Positions 58,246 to 64,000 of a stretch of DNA of 64,000 bases are shown here, one piece after another. The notes beneath the pieces are model-generated. The model searched no databases. It worked only from the letters and a program-made list of their open reading frames with translations, and had not been told where the DNA came from. Origin of the DNA: Hemerocallis citrina (Eukaryota; Streptophyta; Magnoliopsida; Asparagales; Asphodelaceae); NCBI GenBank assembly GCA_017893485.1, contig CM030363.1:111657073-111721072 (forward strand), written 5' to 3'. The first letter of the stretch is position 1; every line of letters starts with the position of its first letter. The position numbers and the translations under genes are program-made.

Positions 58246-58637
58246 TGATGTTCTTGAGTTATTCTGATGCTATTTTAAATAAGTTATTCTTTAAATGTTT
58301 TGGATCTATAATTTACTATTCTAAACCTTATTTCCTATTGAACATATGTTTCCAAATTGTTTATTAAAGTATTGTTAATGGAAGGTTTGGTTTGGATGGT
58401 TGAGTGTGAGTCCCTAGGGGGTGTGTGGGACCCTAGTATACCGGCAGTTGAGATAATTGTGTTTTGGGCCTGTTGAGGCATTTTAGTTGATCAGTTGTTT
58501 AGTTAAGTCCGGTGGGGTACACCAACTCTAGGTGATTCGTAAGTAAACTAATTAACTCAAAAGGTTAAGGACAGGCACTAGTGGTGATATGATGAAAGGA
58601 AACATGAGTTATGGACCTCAGTATGGCTCGCGGTGTG

Positions 58638-58870
58638 AAATAATCCTGGAATTATCCAGGTGTGAGTGAAATAGTCTTCGGAATTACCTATGGTGTGGGA
58701 TTGATCTCCGAAATTATCAGGGTCGAGGCGACGCACATGTGGTATTCGTGTGATGAGGTGCCATCGCTTGCGGTGTGGGGTATTCTCGAAGATTCCCAAG
58801 TGTGAGTGAAATAGTCTCCGAAATTATCTGTGGATAGAGATTGACCTCCGAAATTATCGGGGCATGGGCT
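58638..58870. repeat. Short repeats with CCGAAATTATC in solo LTR family 3
   Basis: Variants of GTGAGTGAAATAGTCT(T/C)CG and TTGA(T/C)CTCCGAAATTATC(A/G)G recur in two unit types over about 230 bp. Non-coding. Confidence 0.75.
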
Positions 58871-59550
58871 AATACTCACATTTTATCTTTATCTCGTAGT
58901 AGTGATCGTAGTAGGATTAGTTTCATAGCGGGGGATTAAACCTTACAGTGTGGAGACGTTAAGGGCTTGCACCGGACCTATGTAGAGTGTGATGCATAGA
59001 ATCTGACAAGTACGCATTAGAGAGTCAGCATATAGAATTGTATTTTCTTGATTTGGTTTATGCATGTGTTTTCCTGGTTTTCTACACTTGACACTGAGTC
59101 TAGTTCTTCACTTGATGTTTTCATGTCTTATCGTTATATCTTACCTTATATTGTTCTTACTTATTACATGTTATTTATGATTCCATCTTCTATTTATATC
59201 GTTTGTTTTTATGTCACTCACACCGTTATGGCTGACCCCTTTAGTTTTGGCGGTTAGGGTTATCTGTAGCCTCATGTTTTACAGGTGATTACTTGTAGCA
59301 TGGATTTTGGATGCATGAGTTAAAGTGGTGTAATGGGTTATGTATTGTTGTAAAAGAAATTGTTGTAAGGAAAGAAATTTATGATTCAAGGTGTATTGTA
59401 TTCCGCTGTGTTATGTAAAGATTAATGTAATGAAAGTTGAAAAAAAAATTTATTGGTATTTGGCTGTGTTTAATATTATATTTGAAGTTGATGCTGGGAA
59501 TTGTGCCACGTGTTTCTAAGATATCATATTGAAAATTCGGGGCGCTACAA

Positions 59551-59940
59551 GCACGGAGGATATCATTACTGAAATCTCGAAAATCGGCTCTCGTGACTGG
59601 AGCATGTTCATCTTGAACGGGTAGAGGTGAACCACCCCTAGGGGAGCAGCTATGGTTGTTCTCCCTGCTTCGGGATGGGAGAAAGCTATGAGTCGGAGCA
59701 GGGTCGGAAGGAACCGCCTGGCTCCTTGATTGGCTGAGCTGGAGACGAAGGTCGCTCACGGGCTGCCTGCGATTGAAGTATGCCATAAGTCCCTGGCGAT
59801 TGAGCGTGAGGTGCTCAGACCCGTTCCCGCTGTACCATTGGTTGGTGGTCAGTTAGATCCCTGAGTATTCACAGGCTGTGAGAGAAATAAGGGTCTAGAT
59901 GGCATCTAGTGGTGAAGGCTATTCTGGCTTTGGGAGCCTT
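59551..59940 (-). pseudogene. Element F gag N-terminal half
   Basis: On the minus strand A-P-K-A-R-I-A-F is preceded by AAG instead of the ATG present in element E, so the start codon is lost. The ORF from 59786 reads VSDLRLQLSQSRSQAVPSDP, R-S-R-E-N-N-H-S and P-R-G-G-S-P, as in element A. The solo LTR interrupts it at 59549, and it resumes at 56400. Confidence 0.8.
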
Positions 59941-59990
59941 GGGAGGGCTCGTCTTCAAGAAAGATCCGAGCATTGGATCGAGTCAATCAT

Positions 59991-60008
59991 TTTCCACAGA
60001 CGACGCCA
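59991..60008 (-). promoter_or_regulatory. Primer-binding site of element F
   Basis: The reverse complement TGGCGTCGTCTGTGGAAA is one base from the LTR end and matches the element A site except for two changes. Confidence 0.75.
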
Positions 60009-60009
60009 C

Positions 60010-60470
60010 TGATGCTGCTTGGTTTCAGTGTCGAAGCAACAGGTATGAGTTCTTGTAATTTTGAAGTGGAAGGGACGGATCTCGACCTTTGCTCGGGTCG
60101 GTTCCTCAAGGTCAGGCTTGGAAGACCTTTAAAGCTCGGACGGTCATGGTACCTGCAAAAGGCCTAGAAACACCGAAAGAAATCCTGCGCGACCGACCCT
60201 CCGACGATCTAGTTAGTCGCTGGAAAAGCGACTGAATAGCTAGGGTTCAGGTGGAGAAAGATGGATTACCTTTGAAAGTGAAGAGGGGGTCTGGTATTTA
60301 TAGGAAGGGGCAAACGGGTATCTGGCCCTAATTGGCCGGGTCAGACCCGTTTTCCTGTAAGCCTGAAGTGGTAGAGGGCCCGTTGGACCCGTTGACCTGA
60401 TGATATGGGATGAGCGAAATCTGAGGAGATCTGACGGCCCTGATTGGGCCACGCCATCTATACCACATCA
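60010..60470 (-). mobile_element. 5' LTR of element F
   Basis: 461 bp on the minus strand, TGATGTGG to GCAGCATCA, with CTATAAATACC (complement at 60293-60303). It is preceded (minus strand) by ATTTT, the same 5 bp as the TSD of element A. Confidence 0.85.
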
Positions 60471-61105
60471 AAAATAGATGATGGTATTGGAGGTACATCA
60501 AACCCTATAACTGATCATTAAAATAATCTCATTCTTTTTCTCCTTGATTTTTTTATTTTGGGTTTTTAGGAGAATAAATCATGATGTTTGATGGAGTACA
60601 TGAAACCCTAATTATATACCTCAACTCCCTCTTGCATCAATTTTTAATAAGACTTGATTCTCATATGAAACCCAAATTGTAGAACTCTTTGTTTGATTAT
60701 GGAATTTGAATTTTATTATTTTGTGAGTTTTTAAAATGAATATTGAATCATATAGAAATGTTTTTTAGCAATATTGATTATTAAATTTGAATGAATATAA
60801 GTTCTTCCATAACACATGAATTTTTTCTAATTTCAATTGTTTTCTTTTATTTTGGAATGTGAACAAAAAACTTCTTTTCGTTTTAAAAGGATAATATAGA
60901 GAATATAAGAAAAAATTACTTAAATCAATACAATAATTTATTTAAAAGGAGGTTTGTGTTTAAAAATAATTGATTTTAGAACGTTAAGGTTTCTAGTATT
61001 TATGAAACTCATCAGATTTAAAAATAAATAAAACTCTAGCTTTGAGTCTTGAAAATAATTTTCGCTATGAAATAACATTGCATTATCATCCTAGCAAAAC
61101 TCTTC
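60471..61105 (-). repeat. Inverted copy of the left flank of element A
   Basis: The reverse complement matches 9230-9864 over its whole length, with small indels, right up to the LTR junction. It ends where GAAGAGTTTTGCTAGG meets an RT fragment at 61106. The short ORFs inside are not genes. Confidence 0.9.
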
Positions 61106-61230
61106 AAGCGATTCGGCCCACAAGGATCCTTGTAGAGAGGGAATGGATCTTTAGGACAAGACTTGTTGAGGTCTGTGAAATCTATGGAGATACTCCATTT
61201 CCCACTCGTCTTCTTCACCATCACAACATT
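61106..61230 (-). pseudogene. Tat reverse transcriptase scrap
   Basis: The minus strand reads N-V-V-M-V-K-K-T-S-G-K-W, then I-D-F-T-D-L-N-K-S-C-P-K-D-P-F-P-L. It then departs from RT with Y-K-D-P-C-G-P, exactly where the fragment at 39523 also departs. It is joined on the right to a plus-strand integrase. Confidence 0.8.
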
Positions 61231-62401
61231 TGTTCGAAAGGTTCACCTTAATTGGGGACGTACTCTATAAAAGCTCCTACACCAAGGCTGACAGGAGACC
61301 CTATCTCCGTTGTCTTAAACCAAATGAAGCTAAGTATGCCCTGGAGGAGCTACACGAAGGGATTGGTGGATGTCACATGCGCAGCAGGTCGCTGGCCCGA
61401 AAAGTGCTCAACCATGGCTACTACTGGCCGACTATGCTGCAAGACGCTTAGGACCTAGTAGAAGGGTGCGGCCCCTGCCAAAGGTTCTCTCCCATCAGAC
61501 GATCGCCCCAAGCCGAACTGAAGTCGACCTGCCAGCCCTACCCCTTTCGCCATGTGGGGGATGCACCTGGTCGTCCTCTTTCCACAGGCTACCGACCAAA
61601 GGCGATTCCTCATCGTAACCGTAGACTACTTCACCAAGTGGGTCGAGGCAGAACCCCTATCCACGATCATGGAGCATCAAGCCCAAAAATTCATCTAGAA
61701 GCACATTATCTGTCGGTTCGGGATCCCACGCGTGCTAGTCACCAGTAACGGAATCCAGTTTGCCCGCAAAATTTTTCAAAAGTTTTTTGAAGACCTCGAC
61801 ATTCAATAGTGCTTCTCGTCAATCTCTCACCCCCAATCAAATGGCCAAGAAGAAAATGCCAACCGGCAAATTCTTGACGGTCTCAAAAATGGCTAGACTA
61901 ATCCTCCAAAGGTCTATGGGTCGAAGAGTTATCAAGTGTCCTCTGGTCACACCAGACTACCAAGAGAATCTCGACTAGCGAGTCCCCATTCAACATGGCA
62001 TACGGGTGGCAGTCATCCCTTTGGAGGTCGGCCTCCCTTCGCGTAGGAACATGGGCTTCGAGGAGGAATCAAACTCAAGCAACCTCAAGGCAAATCTGGA
62101 CCTCATTGACGAAGTCCGGGAAAGATCCACCGTCTGGTGGGCCAAATGTCATCAGCAAGTTGAGAAGCTTTACAACAAGAAAGTCTGCCAGACAAACATC
62201 AAGGAAGGGGACCTCATCCTCAGAAAGCTAGCAATCTTTCAGTCCACAGCCAGAGACAAGCTCGCCCCCAATTGGGAAGGCCCGTATAAGGTCTCCCAAG
62301 TGGTACGTTCTGGTACTTATCGACTCGAAGACCTGGAGGGCAGGATGGTTAAGAGGCCCTGGAACGTGGAGCACCTCATCAAGTTTCAGGAAGGAAAGTG
62401 A
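61231..62401 (+). pseudogene. Element K: Tat integrase fragment
   Basis: It begins R-F-T-L-I-G-D-V-L-Y-K-S. A zinc finger follows (H-E-G-I-G-G-C-H near 61350, with H-G-Y-Y-W-P-T-M and C-G-P-C-Q-R-F in shifting frames). The core follows with D-Y-F-T-K-W-V-E-A-E near 61625 and R-F-G-I-P-R-V-L. The C-terminal ORF 62006-62401 (131 codons) is unbroken: I-P-L-E-V-G-L-P, then K-L-A-P-N-W-E-G-P-Y-K-V-S, TYRLEDLEGRMVKRPWN and a stop. It is close to the element A integrase but better preserved. Upstream parts carry frameshifts and in-frame stops. Confidence 0.85.
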
Positions 62402-62509
62402 GGGAGAGTCCACTATTATAATGGGCGCTACGTGCTAATTTTCTTGTAAACAAATAAACATGATATAAAGGTAGGAGATTTTGTTTAACAAATCAAAATT
62501 TGTGGATTT

Positions 62510-63012
62510 CTCAGTCGCTACGTCCTCGCCGCTCGGCTTGGACTTCAACCACCTACGAGGGTTTCTTCAATCCCTCGCATCCACGCCGCTCGGCTTGGAC
62601 TAAGACCACCTATGAGGAATTTCTCAATCCTTCAAGTCCTTGCCCCTCCGCTCGATCCTCGGGTACTAACCTCCTCTCCGCTCGGCATGCACTACGACCA
62701 CCTATGAGGGATTTCTCAATCTCTCATGTCCTCGCCCCTAGTCTTGGACTTCGACCACCTATGAGGGATTCTTCAATCCCTCACGTCCTCGCCGTTCGGC
62801 TTGGACTTCGACCATCTATGAGGGATTTCTCAATCCCACAAGTCCTTGCCACTCGGCTCGAACCTCGGGTACTAACGTCCTCGCCGCTCGGCATGGACTT
62901 CGACCACCTACGAGGGATTCTCCAAACCCTCACGTCCTCGCTGCTCGGCTTGGACTTCGACCACCTTTAAAGGATTTCTCAATCACTCAAGTCCTTGCCC
63001 CTCGGCTCAGAG
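62510..63012 (+). repeat. Tandem array 1, second locus
   Basis: The same 57-bp/35-bp repeats as at 24830-31672, in the same position downstream of an integrase (about 110 bp after its stop). It is interrupted at 63013 by an LTR. Confidence 0.95.
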
Positions 63013-64000
63013 TATAATACCCCAGAATAAGATAAACTAATTATTATTATATAAATATTATTTATTCTGAACTAAGTTGATACTTGAATTGAATTGGTGC
63101 ATGATTGTTTAGATTAAATAACCATGCACACTTTTGCATTAGGGTTAGGGTTAGGGTTTGTTGACCTAGAGTTTAATGGCTTAGGGTTAGGAACTAACCC
63201 TAATCTTTGATAAACCCTTGGATCATCTTGATAAGATCCAATGGGTGGAAGTGTTCATGAAGGAAATCATCAAGAATTCTCTAGATTGTGCCTTGAATAT
63301 TCTAGTACCTAGTGTGTTGGCACCCATCCGCACCTTTCCCTTCCACTCACTCACACGCCTCCCATCCTAGCCCTCCATCTTGGCCGGCCCAAAACCAAAC
63401 CCTAGCACCTCCTCCATTTTCTATAAATGTCCACCTCTATTCACATTCTCATTCTTCTTCTCATCTAGTGTTCAAAAAAAAAAGGAGAAAAAGGAGGGAT
63501 TTTTAAGTAGTAGAAGAACTAGAAGAGAGGAGTTAGCCAACAACATATACACTTTGGATTATAAGAAGATCAAGTAAGTAACTTGAAGAAGGAAGGAAGG
63601 GAAGCAAGCTAAGCTAAGGATTTCTCTTACAACTTAAGGTGGGTGAACTCTATACTCCAACTTAGTATTTGTTTTGTGAGAAAATTAGAATGTATTATTA
63701 GCTAAGAAGACTTTTTTACCATGTATAAGTATTTGTCATATTAAGATAAAATACAATTGTATGGTAGTACAACTTATAGCATGATTTTTGTTGAAGAACA
63801 TATAGGAAGCATGCTGACTTAAAAATTTCTACAGAACAAACGACTTAGACTTTGGTCATAAAATTTTATTGGCATGTTCTAGGATGAGTTGGGAGTATCC
63901 TCTAATGTTTTCAGGTTTTTCTGGGTTTGTTTAGTAGCCCAACAAAAATTGTTATTTCGGAACAAAATGCATGAAGAAAAACTGTGTTTGTACTGAAAAT
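63013..64000 (+). mobile_element. Long LTR (family 1, copy 3), cut by the window end
   Basis: It begins TATAATACCCC, with the terminal G mutated to A, and follows the family 1 pattern: a GGGTTAG-rich block at 63141, GGCCGGCCC at 63381, CTATAAATG at 63421, then an A-run. It is inserted into the tandem array. The right end lies beyond the window. Confidence 0.8.
63421..63427 (+). promoter_or_regulatory. TATA box of LTR family 1 copy 3
   Basis: CTATAAA in the same context as at 925 and 27141. Confidence 0.5.

Larger units (their letters stand above)
56401..59549 (+). mobile_element. Solo LTR (family 3) in gag of element F
   Basis: 3149 bp, TGTAATACCC to GGGGCGCTACA. The flanks GGCAC (56396-56400) and AGCAC (59550-59554) are a 5-bp TSD with one mismatch, and excision restores the gag sequence seen in element A. 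Its ends are of the same general type as families 1 and 2 (TGTAATACC...GGGCGCTACA), but I see no extended match. It contains a tandem block of GTCGAC motifs at 57885-58245 and a repeat of GAAATTATC-type units at 58640-58870. No coding region. Confidence 0.85.
39523..60470 (-). mobile_element. Element F: Tat-type Ty3/gypsy element on the minus strand, with nested insertions
   Basis: Reading leftwards: LTR 60470-60010, PBS, gag, a solo LTR (59549-56401), rest of gag, protease, solo LTR G (54706-40069), RT start, then an abrupt end at 39523. Integrase, 3' LTR and right TSD are missing. Its 5' flank (60471-61105) is the same sequence, with the same insertion point, as the 5' flank of element A, so A and F derive from a duplicated locus. 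Confidence 0.8.

Noticed and set aside
63139..63160. Interstitial telomere repeat
   Set aside because: Only three TTAGGG-like units, at the same place where other family 1 LTRs have CTAGGGTTAG motifs; it is an LTR block, not telomeric DNA.

Overview
This is a stretch of a large, repeat-rich flowering-plant genome. No intact host gene can be supported in it. The evidence for a plant is: Ty3/gypsy elements of the Tat type (dual RNase H, antisense ORF between pol and the 3' LTR), chromovirus-like elements with initiator-Met-tRNA primer sites, Ty1/copia and hAT remnants, and TATA-box LTR promoters. I cannot name the species.

The window is mainly a set of nested insertions, and most boundaries can be fixed by target-site duplications (TSDs). 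1-4620: the 3' end of a Ty3/gypsy element and its 4.3 kb LTR. 4621-5930: a decayed hAT transposon. 5941-6508: a Ty1/copia fragment. 6509-9104: no gene, with a possible LTR rich in GTCGAC sites. 9105-9864 and 37654-38078: two arms of an inverted repeat. Between them sits Tat-like element A (9865-37648, TSD ATTTT). Element A contains a miniature LTR element (B, 11094-12324, TSD GAAGG), a DNA transposon (M, 12400-15682), a 6 kb chromovirus-like element (C, 17251-23294, TSD AGCTC) and a 4 kb solo LTR (26509-30553, TSD AATCC). The 3' part of A holds four different tandem-repeat arrays and a decayed antisense ORF.

38079-39391 is a truncated Tat element (E). From 60470 leftwards to 39523 lies a second Tat element on the minus strand (F). 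F carries a 3.1 kb solo LTR (56401-59549) in gag. In its protease-RT region it carries a solo LTR (G, 40069-54706, TSD CCTAC). G itself contains a 9 kb LARD-like element (H, 40236-49252, TSD AAAAT) and a 1.5 kb DNA transposon (J, 51640-53145) that has picked up two exons of a class 3 lipase gene. 61106-63012 holds a minus-strand RT scrap, a plus-strand integrase fragment (K) and more of the tandem array. At 63013 a third long LTR of the first family begins and runs off the window.

All coding regions are broken by stops, frameshifts, deletions or insertions, so nothing here looks able to move by itself. The most notable items are the captured lipase exons with intact splice sites, a partial copy of initiator Met-tRNA inside an element primed by that tRNA, a DNA transposon carrying an inverted minisatellite, two dense clusters of the GTCGAC palindrome, and an inverted duplication of the A/F insertion junction.
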